A DNA stretch of 64,000 nt from Sphingomonas sp. LM7. Lineage in GTDB: Bacteria; Pseudomonadota; Alphaproteobacteria; Sphingomonadales; Sphingomonadaceae. The notes below the pieces were generated by a model, which saw only the letters and a list, made by a program, of their open reading frames with translations, was not told the DNA's origin and did not search any database. The translations under genes were made by a program, and so were the position numbers. Numbering within the stretch: position 1 is the first letter of the stretch; every line of letters starts with the position of its first letter. Where the stretch lies: assembly GCF_002002925.1 (NCBI RefSeq), contig NZ_CP019511.1, positions 2,232,001 through 2,296,000 of the forward strand. Reading direction: 5' to 3'. Shown piece by piece: positions 23,333 through 31,912 of this stretch.

Positions 23333-24382
23333 TTATGCCGCCACGTCCTGATCGTCCATCGCATAGAGCGCATTGAGGAACTGGTGCGCGCTCGCTTCCC
23401 AGGTGAAGCTGCGGCCATAGGCGGCGCAGGCGGCGCGGTCCCTGGTCAGCGCGGCGGCGATCGCCGCGGTGAGATCGGTGTCCGTCGCGCCGGTCTCCGG
23501 GGTGAGGATGTCGATCGGGCCGGTGACCGGATAGCCCGCGACCGGCACGCCGCAGGCCAGCGCCTCGATCATCACCAGTCCGAACGTGTCGGTCCGGCTC
23601 GGGAAGACGAACACGTCGGCCGCGGCATAGGCAGCGGCGAGGTCGGCCCCGAACATCGGGCCGAGAAACCGGGCCTGGGGGAAGCGCGCCTCGAGCGCGA
23701 TGCGGGCCGGGCCATCGCCCACCACCACCTTCGTGCCCGGGTGCGTGGTCTTGAGGAACGCCTCGATATTCTTCTCGACGGCGACGCGGCCGACATAAAG
23801 CTGCACCGGGCCTTCGAGACCCGTCATCGCCGGATGCGGCGCGATGCCGGGATGGAACGCGGCGAGATCGACCCCCCTGCCCCAATGCTTCACATGAGTG
23901 AGCCCGTGCGCGACCAGCGACTCGCGGATCGACGGCGTCGAGGCGAGGATCGCCTGGCTGGGGGCATGGAACCAGCGGATATAGCGCCAGATCCACTCGG
24001 CGGGCACGCCCGAGCGCGCCGAGACATAGTCCGGGAACTGGGTGTGGTACGCCGTGGTGAACGGCATGTCGTGGCGCAGGCACCAGCGCCGCGCGGCAAC
24101 GCACAGCGGCCCCTCAGTGGCGAGGTGGATCGCGTTGGGGCGGAATTCCTCGAGCATCGCGCCGACGCTGCCGGTGCTGGCGAGTGCGAGGCGAATCTCG
24201 GGATAGGTCGGGCATGGCAGCGAATAGAAGCGGTCTGGCGAGATTACCTCGACTTGGTGGCCCTGCCCCTCCAGCACGGCGCGAACCGACTGGAGCGTGC
24301 GGACGACGCCGTTGACCTGGGGTTCCCAGGCATCGGTCACGATTGCGATGCGCACGTCCTCGGCCCTCGCCGGCTTCGTCAC
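23333..24382 (-). CDS. Glycosyltransferase family 4 (MgtA/PimB-like)
   Basis: A 349-residue GT-B glycosyltransferase. The N-terminal part reads IVTDAWEPQVNGVVRTLQ and IHLATEGPLCVAARRWC, with TAYHTQFPDYVSARSG in the acceptor region. The donor domain has GRGVDLAAFHPG, QLYVGRVAVEKNIEAFL, VVVGDGPARIAL and the E-x7-E motif in SRTDTFGLVMIEALACGVPV. Proteins with this architecture add hexoses to diacylglycerol or phosphatidylinositol. The GTG start overlaps the metallophosphoesterase stop by four bases (GTGA), so the two are translationally coupled and likely act on the same lipid pathway. Confidence 0.88.
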   Translation of the reverse strand: MTKPARAEDVRIAIVTDAWEPQVNGVVRTLQSVRAVLEGQGHQVEVISPDRFYSLPCPTYPEIRLALASTGSVGAMLEEFRPNAIHLATEGPLCVAARRWCLRHDMPFTTAYHTQFPDYVSARSGVPAEWIWRYIRWFHAPSQAILASTPSIRESLVAHGLTHVKHWGRGVDLAAFHPGIAPHPAMTGLEGPVQLYVGRVAVEKNIEAFLKTTHPGTKVVVGDGPARIALEARFPQARFLGPMFGADLAAAYAAADVFVFPSRTDTFGLVMIEALACGVPVAGYPVTGPIDILTPETGATDTDLTAAIAAALTRDRAACAAYGRSFTWEASAHQFLNALYAMDDQDVAA

Positions 24383-25254
24383 GCAGCCTCTAGTCTGGCC
24401 TCGGACTCGGGCGCATCGCGCGCCGCCATCTCATCGGCCCAATGGAGAATTTCCATTGTACCGTCGTACTGCTCGACGAGCGCGGTGCAACCCTCCACCC
24501 AATCGCCGTCGTTATAATATTCCACGCCCTGGATGCTACGCATCTCCGCCTTGTGGATATGCCCGGCGATCACGCCGTCGATTCCGCGATGCGCGGCTTC
24601 GTGCGCGACGATCTCCTCGAACTTGGAGATGAACGAGACCGCGTTCTTGACCTTCTGCTTGGCGTATTTGCTCAGCGACCAATAAGGCAGGCCGAACACG
24701 CGGCGGCCGGCATTCATCCAGCGGTTGAGCGCCATCAGCGCCTCGTACGCCGCGTCGCCCAGATGCGCGAGCCAGCGGTGCGACATGGTGATCGCGTCGA
24801 ACTCGTCGCCGTGGAGCACCAGCAGGCGCCGGCCATCCGCGGTCTCGTGGATCGCCTGCCGCCGGATCTCGACGCCGCCGAAATTGAGCCCCGCGAACTG
24901 GCGGAACATCTCGTCGTGATTGCCGGGGATGTAGACGATTCGGGTGCCGCGCTTGGCGCGCTTGAGGATGCGCCAGACGATGTCGTTATGCGCCGCGGGC
25001 CAATAGAGCCGCTTCTTCATCGCCCAGCCGTCGATCATGTCGCCGACGAGGTACATCGTCTCGCTGTCGATATGGTCGAGAAAGTCTATCAGCATCTCGG
25101 CGTTGCAGCCGCGCGTGCCGAGATGGACGTCCGAAATCCACACCGTGCGATATTGCCGGCGCCCGGCGACGACCCGCTCGGGAATCGCCGGTTGGTGCGC
25201 ATGGAAATCGCCGAAGTGCGCTGCGTCGAACGGAAGCCTGGTGATCGTCGCCAT
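24379..25254 (-). CDS. UDP-2,3-diacylglucosamine diphosphatase-like metallophosphoesterase
   Basis: A 291-residue calcineurin-type phosphoesterase of the LpxH/YbbF-like group. Metal-binding blocks appear in order: WISDVHLGTRG, LVGDMIDGWAM, YIPGNHDEMF, VLHGDEFD and GVIAGHIHKAEM. Members hydrolyse UDP-2,3-diacylglucosamine or related phospholipid head groups at the inner membrane. Coupling to a glycosyltransferase, rather than to lpx genes, suggests that it may act in glycolipid synthesis instead of lipid A synthesis; this is inference. The start is the ATG at 25254 after GGGGGAACGATC. Confidence 0.85.
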   Translation of the reverse strand: MATITRLPFDAAHFGDFHAHQPAIPERVVAGRRQYRTVWISDVHLGTRGCNAEMLIDFLDHIDSETMYLVGDMIDGWAMKKRLYWPAAHNDIVWRILKRAKRGTRIVYIPGNHDEMFRQFAGLNFGGVEIRRQAIHETADGRRLLVLHGDEFDAITMSHRWLAHLGDAAYEALMALNRWMNAGRRVFGLPYWSLSKYAKQKVKNAVSFISKFEEIVAHEAAHRGIDGVIAGHIHKAEMRSIQGVEYYNDGDWVEGCTALVEQYDGTMEILHWADEMAARDAPESEARLEAA

Positions 25255-25378
25255 GATCGTTCCCCCGCGGGAGCTTGTCCTGGGGAGCCTATGCCGGGGG
25301 ATTGTTACAATCGGAATCGTCCGGGCGATAATTGCGTGGGGATCCGCGAGTCGTGCGTCGCCGGAATCCACCTTCGAC

Positions 25379-25405
25379 GTCACCCCCGCCTGTGCCGGGG
25401 TGACG
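25379..25405. repeat. Short palindromic repeat (GTCACCCCsGCCTGTGyCGGGGTGAC type)
   Basis: GTCACCCCCGCCTGTGCCGGGGTGAC forms a near-perfect hairpin in the gap between the divergent genes at 25254 and 25519. A relative lies at 35764-35792, and similar GGCCGGGG hairpins lie at 60376-60479. No gene is visible in the rest of the 264-bp gap. Confidence 0.7.
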
Positions 25406-25518
25406 GCGGTGGGAGCCTATCGCGTGAAAGTCCGCGGGCGCATATTTTGGCTGTCCGCTGCGGAAGTCCGGTGGATAGCGACATTGCTGGAACTTCGTCA
25501 CCGCACCATTGTGCAACC

Positions 25519-25932
25519 ATGATCCGTTGGTCTCTCGTGTTCGCACTTGCCGGAGCGACGGCACTTCTCGGTTGCGATCAAGCACCGAAAACCTACGGCG
25601 CCGCTTGCGCTACGCCGCTGTCGAACTGGGGAACGGAGAAGGATGGCGTCGGCCATCTGAGGCCCGTACTGTCAGTCGTCCTGACCTCAGACGGGACGGT
25701 GCTCTGGAATAGTGTCGCAATCTCGAACGAGAAATTGCGAGCCTATATGGATCAAGCAAGCGCCCTCAGCCCCGTCCCGCAGATTGTGCTTGAAGTTTCT
25801 CCGGCGGCGACGTGCAAAAGAGTGAGTGAAGTGCGTTCGGTCATGGACGCCGCACCAATGTGCAAAGGTCCTCACTCGCTCTGTAGCGATGGACGGAATC
25901 CCACAGAGTGGCCGATGTCTGGTGGCCCGTGA
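25519..25932 (+). CDS. Putative lipoprotein with ExbD-like domain
   Basis: A 137-residue protein with a lipobox-type leader (MIRWSLVFALAGATALLGCD; Cys19 as acylation site). Residues about 45-115 follow the pattern of the periplasmic ExbD/TolR domain: LSVVLTSDGTVLWNSVAIS, then EKLRAYMDQ, and SEVRSVMDAAPMCKG. Unlike ExbD it would be lipid-anchored rather than held by a transmembrane helix, and no exbB or tonB gene is near. Base composition is clearly less GC-rich than in the neighbours, hinting at transfer. Function unknown; the domain assignment is by eye. Confidence 0.55.
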   Translation: MIRWSLVFALAGATALLGCDQAPKTYGAACATPLSNWGTEKDGVGHLRPVLSVVLTSDGTVLWNSVAISNEKLRAYMDQASALSPVPQIVLEVSPAATCKRVSEVRSVMDAAPMCKGPHSLCSDGRNPTEWPMSGGP

Positions 25933-25962
25933 ATATCCGCAACCGGATCACTTCCCCGTAAC

Positions 25963-26580
25963 CTAGTCGGTGATCGCGATATGCGCCGGATGGCTCGCGA
26001 CCCGCGACAGCCAGGCGCGGACATTGGGATAGGGCTGGAGATCGAAACCGCCCTCTTCGGCGACATGGGTGTACGCGTATAACACGATGTCGGCGAGGGT
26101 CAGCCGGTCGAGCACGAGATAGGCGCTGCGCCCGAGATGTTCGTCCATCAGCGCCAGCGCCGCCTCGCCCGCCGCGACCTTGCCGGGAAGCAGCGCACGC
26201 TGGAGGTCGGAGAGATCGTCCTCGCCCACCAGCGTGCGCCAGAACCGCACCGTCGCGATATTGGGCTCGTGATTATATTGCTCCCAGAACAACCAGCGCA
26301 GCAAGTCGGCGCGCTCGAAGCGGTCGGCCGGGATCAGGTCGCTGCCGTCGGCGATGTAGAAGGCGGCAGCGTTGCTTTCGGGCAGGAAGTCGTCGTCACC
26401 GACCTGGAGCACCGGGATGCGGCCATTGGCGTTGACTTCGCTCAGGAATTGCGCGGTGCGGGTCTCGCCCTTGAGGATGTCATACTGCCGCCGTTCGAGC
26501 GGCAGCCCGACATGCGCCGCGGTGAGGCGGATCTTGTAGCAATTTCCCGACAGCGCGAATTCGTGCAGCACGAATGGCAT
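25963..26580 (-). CDS. Glutathione S-transferase family protein
   Basis: A 205-residue GST. The thioredoxin-like N-terminus has LHEFALSGNCYKIRLTAAH (catalytic-region Ser/Asn/Cys near residues 11-14), the cis-Pro motif NGRIPVLQV, and the glutathione-binding LPESNAAAFYIA. The helical domain includes LVLDRLTLADIVLYAYTHV. It is distinct from the GST at 20366-20998. It stands alone; the substrate cannot be inferred. Confidence 0.9.
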   Translation of the reverse strand: MPFVLHEFALSGNCYKIRLTAAHVGLPLERRQYDILKGETRTAQFLSEVNANGRIPVLQVGDDDFLPESNAAAFYIADGSDLIPADRFERADLLRWLFWEQYNHEPNIATVRFWRTLVGEDDLSDLQRALLPGKVAAGEAALALMDEHLGRSAYLVLDRLTLADIVLYAYTHVAEEGGFDLQPYPNVRAWLSRVASHPAHIAITD

Positions 26581-26688
26581 GGATGCTTCCCCTTATTGGT
26601 GCAGCGCTTTCCGCGGTCGGGGGGCCACGCGTCAAACAAATAGCCGCGCGCCGACGATAAGGCCGGCTTATCTTTGGCTCGGAGCCGT

Positions 26689-27264
26689 TCAGATGATTCC
26701 GAGTTCTTCGCGCCCGCGCACCACCGAGCGATGATACAGCCAGCCCCAGAGCGCGACTCCGGCCAGATACAACCAGCCCCATGTGTGGGCCCAGAAGGGG
26801 AAGAAGAAGCCCTTGCCCAGGTCGCGGCCGACTTCGCGCTTCAGCATCGCCTGCCCTTCCTCGCCCAGCGGCGCCGCGACCAGCTCCCAGCGATCGCGCG
26901 AATAGAGGACCAGGCCCAGGCTGGAATGCCAGCCGAACGGCATGCCGAGGAAGCTCCACTGGCGCACTGCATGGCCCAGGCGCGGCGGCTGGTAATTGTC
27001 CTTCACCCGCGCCCGCGGCGCCTGACCGGCGGCGGAGAGCGTCTGGTAGAATTGCTCCGCCTTGTTCGGGCGTTGCGGGACATGGACGCCATACATGCTG
27101 ACGATCCGATCGAGATTGTCGCGCAGCTCGCCCGATCCCGGTGGAATCGCCGCGACATCGGTAACCGCCCAGTGCTGGTCGCTCAGGAACCAGTCGCGCT
27201 TGGTCATTAGCAACGTCACCGCCAGCACGGCGATCAGCAATCCACCCAACAGGTTACGCAGCAT
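26689..27264 (-). CDS. Membrane protein of unknown function, TM at both ends
   Basis: A 191-residue protein with one N-terminal hydrophobic helix (LLGGLLIAVLAVTLLM) and one near the C-terminus (GWLYLAGVALWGWLYHR). Between them is a soluble, probably periplasmic region of about 130 residues with WSFLGMPFGWHSSLGLVLYS. I recognise no family. The frame, the two clean membrane segments and normal codon use support a real gene. Confidence 0.7.
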   Translation of the reverse strand: MLRNLLGGLLIAVLAVTLLMTKRDWFLSDQHWAVTDVAAIPPGSGELRDNLDRIVSMYGVHVPQRPNKAEQFYQTLSAAGQAPRARVKDNYQPPRLGHAVRQWSFLGMPFGWHSSLGLVLYSRDRWELVAAPLGEEGQAMLKREVGRDLGKGFFFPFWAHTWGWLYLAGVALWGWLYHRSVVRGREELGII

Positions 27265-27358
27265 ATTCCTCCCCCCGGATTCGCCGGCAACTTAACAAAG
27301 TCTTGCCGCTAGGCCAGACGGGATCGGCGTCCTGCTATAAGACTCAGCAGGAGCCCCC

Positions 27359-27799
27359 ATGACCCTGCAAGATCTCTACGAAGACCATCGCGAAATTTTC
27401 AGGCTCGGCGAAAAGCTGATCGAGGCTGCGGCTTTCGATCCGCCGCGGATGCAGGAGCTGGTCGCGGCGCGACACGCCATGGCGCAGGCGATCGCCCGGC
27501 ACCTCGGCAATGAGGCACGGCTGGCGCTGATGCCGCTCAGTGCGAGCACCGACCCCTATGACCGCGCGCTCGCCCGGCGTTACACCAGCGACCTGCTGTC
27601 GATGCGCCAGTCCGGCAGCGCGCATCTGGGGCAATGGACGATGGAAGAGATCACCGCCGACCCCCGCGAATACCGCCTCGCAGTGCGCGCGCAGATGCGC
27701 ATGGTCGCCGCGCGGCGGAGCTGGGAAGAAACCGAATTCCTGCCCGCCGCCGAACGCCTCGCCGCGGGGCAAAGGTCGCCGCTGCGCAAGGTGGGCTAA
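27359..27799 (+). CDS. Putative hemerythrin-like helical protein
   Basis: A 146-residue, all-helical protein. His10 in YEDHREIF, His39 and His48 with Glu52 in RHAMAQAIARHLGNE, and His89 in AHLGQWTMEE lie at spacings reminiscent of the hemerythrin HHE metal site, but the match is incomplete and I rate it as tentative. AGGAG immediately precedes the ATG region. It stands alone between divergent and convergent neighbours. Confidence 0.5.
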   Translation: MTLQDLYEDHREIFRLGEKLIEAAAFDPPRMQELVAARHAMAQAIARHLGNEARLALMPLSASTDPYDRALARRYTSDLLSMRQSGSAHLGQWTMEEITADPREYRLAVRAQMRMVAARRSWEETEFLPAAERLAAGQRSPLRKVG

Positions 27800-27964
27800 A
27801 CTTCCCTCTCGTCGGGAGCGCGAGGTAGGATCGCGCCCCGCGCGGTCCTCTATCATGCGGGGCATGATCGACCTCGCACTGGTTGCGCAGACTTGGTCCC
27901 GTTTCCTCGGGGCCTAGTCGGAGATGGATGAGGGGATCGCCATCTCGACAGCGGGAAACCCTCA

Positions 27965-28013
27965 CCTAGCTTCGCTAGGCAGCAAGCTGCGCCACCTCTC
28001 CCACAGGGAGAGG
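27965..28013. terminator. Tandem hairpins at the 3' end of the quinone oxidoreductase gene
   Basis: CCTAGC-TTC-GCTAGG (27965-27979) and CCTCTCCC-ACA-GGGAGAGG (27995-28013) are perfect hairpins just beyond the stop of the minus-strand gene. The second is followed by AGAAGG and resembles the closing hairpin of the composite repeats at 773-926 and 38020-38169. Likely transcription end or mRNA 3' stabiliser. Confidence 0.55.
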
Positions 28014-28023
28014 AGAAGGGCCT

Positions 28024-29022
28024 TCATTCCAGCGTCAGCACGATCTTGCCGATGTGATCGCCCGATTCCATCCGGCGGTGCGCCTCGGCGGCCTGGGCGA
28101 GCGGGAAGGTCGAATCGATCACCGGCTTGAGCCTGCCCTGCTCGACATGCGGCCAGACCGTGCGCGCGATCTCGTCGGCGACCAGCGTCTTGAATTCGGT
28201 CGAGCGCGGACGCAGCGTCGATCCGGTAAGCACCAGCCGCTTGCGCATCACCTGCCACAGCGGAATCGTCGCGTCCGCGCCGCGCTGGACCGCGATCGAG
28301 ACGTGGCGGCCATCGTCCGCCAGGCACTGGAGGTTGCGCGGCACATAATCGCCGCCGATCATGTCGAGCACGACATCGACGCCGCGGCCGCCGGTGATGT
28401 CCTTTACCCGCGCGACGAAATCCTCGGTCTTGTAGTTGATCGCGTCGGCCGCGCCGAGCTTGCGCGCCGCCTCGCATTTGGCGTCCGATCCTGCGGTGAC
28501 CAGCACAGTCAGGTGAAACAGCCGCGCCAGCGCGATCGTCATCGTGCCGATGCCGCTGGTGCCGCCATGGACCAGGATCCAGTCGCCGTCGGCGGCATAG
28601 GCGCGCTCGAACACATTGGTCCACACGGTGAACAGCGTCTCGGGCATCGCCGCCGCCTCGATCATCGACAGCGCCGGTGGCACCGGCAGGCACTGACCGA
28701 GCGGCGCGACGACATATTCGGCATAACCGCCGCCCGCGACCAGCGCGCATACGTTCTGGCCAATCATCTCGGGCCCGACATCGGCGCCGACCGCGACGAT
28801 CTCGCCCGCGGCTTCGAGGCCTAGGATCGAAGGCGCGCCGGGCGGTGCGGGGTACAGCCCCATGCGCTGCATGATCTCGGGCCGGTTCACCCCGGCGGCG
28901 GCGACGCGGATCAGCACCTCGCCTTCTCCGGGCACCGGCACGGGCCGCGTGACAGGCACGAGAACCTCGGGACCGCCCGGCTGTTCTGGATCGATTGCCA
29001 GCATCGTTTCGGGGACGGTCAT
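28024..29022 (-). CDS. NAD(P)H:quinone oxidoreductase, PIG3/zeta-crystallin family
   Basis: A 332-residue medium-chain dehydrogenase/reductase without the zinc-ligand pattern of alcohol dehydrogenases. Family blocks include VLIRVAAAGVNRPEIMQRMG, PSILGLEAAGEIVAVG, NVCALVAGGGYAEYVV and the NADPH-binding LVHGGTSGIGTMTIALAR. This matches the PIG3 (TP53I3-like) quinone reductase branch. It reduces quinones in the cytosol using NADPH. Convergent or isolated; terminator-like hairpins follow it. Confidence 0.92.
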   Translation of the reverse strand: MTVPETMLAIDPEQPGGPEVLVPVTRPVPVPGEGEVLIRVAAAGVNRPEIMQRMGLYPAPPGAPSILGLEAAGEIVAVGADVGPEMIGQNVCALVAGGGYAEYVVAPLGQCLPVPPALSMIEAAAMPETLFTVWTNVFERAYAADGDWILVHGGTSGIGTMTIALARLFHLTVLVTAGSDAKCEAARKLGAADAINYKTEDFVARVKDITGGRGVDVVLDMIGGDYVPRNLQCLADDGRHVSIAVQRGADATIPLWQVMRKRLVLTGSTLRPRSTEFKTLVADEIARTVWPHVEQGRLKPVIDSTFPLAQAAEAHRRMESGDHIGKIVLTLE

Positions 29023-29096
29023 CGGTTTTGTCGCTGCCCTTGGTAGAAACCCGGCGTCTTATTGACATCGCCCCTGCCAGGGTCAACGTTCTAGGC

Positions 29097-29294
29097 ATGG
29101 ACGCAGATGAAAACCTGCCGCGTCGCAAGGACGACCTCGCCGGCCAGCTGGCCAGGCAGGACCTCGATCCGCTTTCGGTGGACGAGCTGAACGAACGCAT
29201 CGCGCTGCTGGAAAGCGAAATCGCGCGGTGCAAAAGTAAAATTCAATACGCCATCAACCACCGCGCAAGCGCGGACGCTCTATTTAAGAGATGA
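29097..29294 (+). CDS. DUF1192 family protein
   Basis: A 65-residue DUF1192 protein: an acidic N-terminus (MDADENLPRRKDDL), then a helical core LSVDELNERIALLESEIARC and KSKIQYAINHRASADALF that would form a short coiled coil. It is conserved in alphaproteobacteria and its function is unknown. The start is the ATG at 29097. A terminator-like hairpin follows, separating it from clpA. Confidence 0.88.
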   Translation: MDADENLPRRKDDLAGQLARQDLDPLSVDELNERIALLESEIARCKSKIQYAINHRASADALFKR

Positions 29295-29303
29295 GCGTTA
29301 CGT

Positions 29304-29341
29304 GCACCGGAGTGGGCCGAGACGCCCCACAACTCCGGTGC
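29304..29341 (+). terminator. Hairpin between the DUF1192 gene and clpA
   Basis: GCACCGGAGT (29304-29313) pairs perfectly with ACTCCGGTGC (29332-29341). There is no T-run, so termination may be weak or it may protect the mRNA 3' end. Confidence 0.5.
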
Positions 29342-29432
29342 CGGGTCGCTGCGCTTGATGCGGGGCCTGCCGATACCGACATTGTCGGAAACGGGCCGTG
29401 TATCCTTTCGGGCCCACTGGAGTTGTATCCGA

Positions 29433-31757
29433 ATGCCTAGTTTCGCCTCCGCCCTCGAATCGACCCTTCACAAGGCTCTGGAGGCCGCGTCCTCCCGCCG
29501 CCACGAATATGCGACGCTCGAGCATCTGCTGCTCGCGCTCGTCGATGACGAACACGCCTCCAAGGTGATGAGTGCGTGCGGCGTCGAGATCGGCGACCTG
29601 CGCAGCACCGTCGCGCACTATCTCGACACCGAACTCGAAGCGTTGAAGGTCGAAAACTCGACCGATCCCTCGCCGACCAGCGGTTTCCAGCGCGTCGTCC
29701 AGCGCGCAATTCTACACGTCCAGTCCTCAGGCCGCGACGAAGTAACCGGCGCCAACGTGCTCGTCGCCTTGTTCAGCGAGCGCGAGAGCTATGCTGTCTA
29801 TTTCCTGCAGCAGCAGGACATGAGCCGCCTCGATGCCGTGAGCTTCATCAGCCACGGCGTCGGCAAGGGCTCGACTCCGGGCGAGACCACCACGCCCAAG
29901 GGCGCCGAGGAAGAAAAGTCGACCAAATCGTCCGAAGCCAAGTCCGGCAAGGGCGAGAGCGCGCTCAAGCAGTTCACCGTCGATCTCAATGAGAAGGCCA
30001 AGGCCGGCAAGGTCGATCCGCTGATCGGCCGCGGCCCCGAGGTCGATCGCACGATCCAGATCCTGTGCCGCCGCAGCAAGAACAATCCACTCTATGTGGG
30101 CGATCCCGGCGTCGGCAAGACCGCGATTGCCGAGGGGCTGGCCCGCAAGATCGTCGAGGGCCAGGTCCCCGAGGTGCTCAAGGAAGCGGTGATCTATTCG
30201 CTCGACATGGGCGCGCTGCTCGCCGGCACCCGCTATCGCGGCGATTTCGAGGAGCGGCTCAAGCAAGTCGTCAACGAGCTCGAGAAGTTGCCCCACGCCG
30301 TGCTGTTCATCGACGAGATCCACACCGTGATCGGCGCAGGCGCGACCAGCGGCGGCGCGATGGACGCGTCGAACCTGCTCAAGCCGGCTTTGTCCGGCGG
30401 CTCGATCCGCTGCATCGGCTCGACCACCTACAAGGAATTCCGCAACCACTTCGAGAAGGACCGGGCGCTGCTCCGGCGCTTCCAGAAGATCGACGTCAAC
30501 GAGCCGACGATCGAGGATACGATCAAGATCATCGCGGGCCTGCGCAGCGCCTTCGAAGGGCACCACCACGTCAAGTACACCCCCGACGCGATCAAGTCGG
30601 CGGTCGAGCTCAGCGCGCGCTACATCAACGACCGCAAGCTGCCCGACAAGGCGATCGACGTGATCGACGAAGTCGGCGCGATGCAGATGCTGGTGCCGCC
30701 GAGCAAGCGCAAGAAGGTGATCACCACCCGCGAGATCGAGCAGGTCATCGCGACGATGGCGCGCATCCCGGCCAAGTCCGTTTCGTCCGACGACACCCGC
30801 GTGCTTGCCAATCTCGAGCTCGACTTGAAGCGCGTCGTGTTCGGTCAGGACAAGGCGATCGAAGTGCTCAGCTCCGCGATCAAGCTGTCGCGCGCCGGTC
30901 TGCGCGATCCCGACAAGCCGATCGGCAACTATCTGTTCTCCGGCCCCACCGGCGTCGGCAAGACCGAAGTCGCGCGCCAGCTTGCCGAGATCCTCGGCAT
31001 CCCGCTCCAGCGCTTCGACATGTCGGAGTACATGGAACGCCATTCGGTCAGCCGTCTGATCGGCGCACCTCCAGGCTATGTCGGCTATGACCAGGGCGGG
31101 CTGCTGACCGACGCAGTCGACCAGCAGCCGCATTCGGTGCTGCTGCTCGACGAGATCGAAAAGGCGCATCCGGACCTGTTCAACATCCTTTTGCAGGTGA
31201 TGGACAACGGCAAGCTCACCGATCACCACGGCAAGACGGTCGATTTCAGGAACACGATCCTGATCATGACCACCAATGCCGGCGCATCGGACATGGCCAA
31301 GGAAAGCGTCGGGTTCGGCGACATGGGCGGCCGCGAGGACATTCAGGAAGAGGCAGTGAAGAAGCTCTTCACGCCGGAATTCCGCAACCGCCTCGATGCG
31401 ATCGTGCCGTTCGATTATCTGCCGACCGAAGTGGTCGCGCGGGTGGTGGACAAGTTCATCCTCCAGCTCGAACTGCAGCTGGCCGATCGCGGCGTCCACA
31501 TCCAGCTCGACGAGGAATCGAAGATTTGGCTCACGGCGCGCGGCTACGACAAGCTCTATGGCGCGCGGCCGATGGGCCGCCTGATCCAAGAGAAGATCAA
31601 GCAGCCGCTCGCCGAGGAATTGCTGTTCGGCAAGCTCGTCCATGGCGGCGAGGTCAATGTAAAGCTCAAGGACAATGCGCTGGTCTTCGAGACCATCCCA
31701 GCCGCGCCCAAGCCCAAAAAGGGCGGCAAGAAGGCCGAGAAGATCGCGGCGAAGTAA
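29433..31757 (+). CDS. clpA: ATP-dependent Clp protease ATP-binding subunit ClpA
   Basis: A 774-residue HSP100 unfoldase that feeds substrates to ClpP. The N-domain begins PSFASALESTLHKALEAAS, followed by two AAA+ modules: D1 with Walker A GDPGVGKTAIAEGLA near residue 225 and D2 with GPTGVGKTEVARQLA near 505. The ClpA-type short middle region (no ClpB coiled-coil insertion) and the IGL-like loop for ClpP docking after D2 Walker B are consistent with ClpA. The C-terminus is Lys-rich. I take the ATG at 29433. The usual partner clpS is not adjacent here. A clean intrinsic terminator follows. Confidence 0.96.
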   Translation: MPSFASALESTLHKALEAASSRRHEYATLEHLLLALVDDEHASKVMSACGVEIGDLRSTVAHYLDTELEALKVENSTDPSPTSGFQRVVQRAILHVQSSGRDEVTGANVLVALFSERESYAVYFLQQQDMSRLDAVSFISHGVGKGSTPGETTTPKGAEEEKSTKSSEAKSGKGESALKQFTVDLNEKAKAGKVDPLIGRGPEVDRTIQILCRRSKNNPLYVGDPGVGKTAIAEGLARKIVEGQVPEVLKEAVIYSLDMGALLAGTRYRGDFEERLKQVVNELEKLPHAVLFIDEIHTVIGAGATSGGAMDASNLLKPALSGGSIRCIGSTTYKEFRNHFEKDRALLRRFQKIDVNEPTIEDTIKIIAGLRSAFEGHHHVKYTPDAIKSAVELSARYINDRKLPDKAIDVIDEVGAMQMLVPPSKRKKVITTREIEQVIATMARIPAKSVSSDDTRVLANLELDLKRVVFGQDKAIEVLSSAIKLSRAGLRDPDKPIGNYLFSGPTGVGKTEVARQLAEILGIPLQRFDMSEYMERHSVSRLIGAPPGYVGYDQGGLLTDAVDQQPHSVLLLDEIEKAHPDLFNILLQVMDNGKLTDHHGKTVDFRNTILIMTTNAGASDMAKESVGFGDMGGREDIQEEAVKKLFTPEFRNRLDAIVPFDYLPTEVVARVVDKFILQLELQLADRGVHIQLDEESKIWLTARGYDKLYGARPMGRLIQEKIKQPLAEELLFGKLVHGGEVNVKLKDNALVFETIPAAPKPKKGGKKAEKIAAK

Positions 31758-31778
31758 GCGCTGTATTGCGAATGTAAG

Positions 31779-31812
31779 CGGGCCGGGAGGTGACTCCTGG
31801 CCCGTTTTCGTT
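31779..31812 (+). terminator. Intrinsic terminator of clpA
   Basis: CGGGCCGGGAGG pairs with TCCTGGCCCG across a short loop (31779-31804, one mismatch) and is followed by TTTTCGTTT. It lies 22 bp after the clpA stop. Confidence 0.85.
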
Positions 31813-31830
31813 TGCGAGACGGTTCCCCTT

Positions 31831-31899
31831 TCGGTTCGGGCCGAGCTTGTCGAAGCCCCCCTCTTCGGGCTCCCGAAAGAAGGCCCTTCGACGAAGGAA
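31831..31899. repeat. Inverted pair of GAGCTTGTCGAAGG-type repeats, copy 2
   Basis: TTCGGGCCGAGCTTGTCGAAG (31835-31855) faces the inverted remnant GGCCCTTCGACGAAGG (31882-31897). Same family as 20229-20312, but the right arm is degenerate. Confidence 0.65.
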
Positions 31900-31912
31900 C
31901 CCGGGGGGTGAG

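Noticed and set aside
29352..29380. CTTGAT...CCGACAT as a heat-shock sigma-32 promoter for clpA
   Set aside because: The -10 part does not match and the spacing is off; too weak to list.
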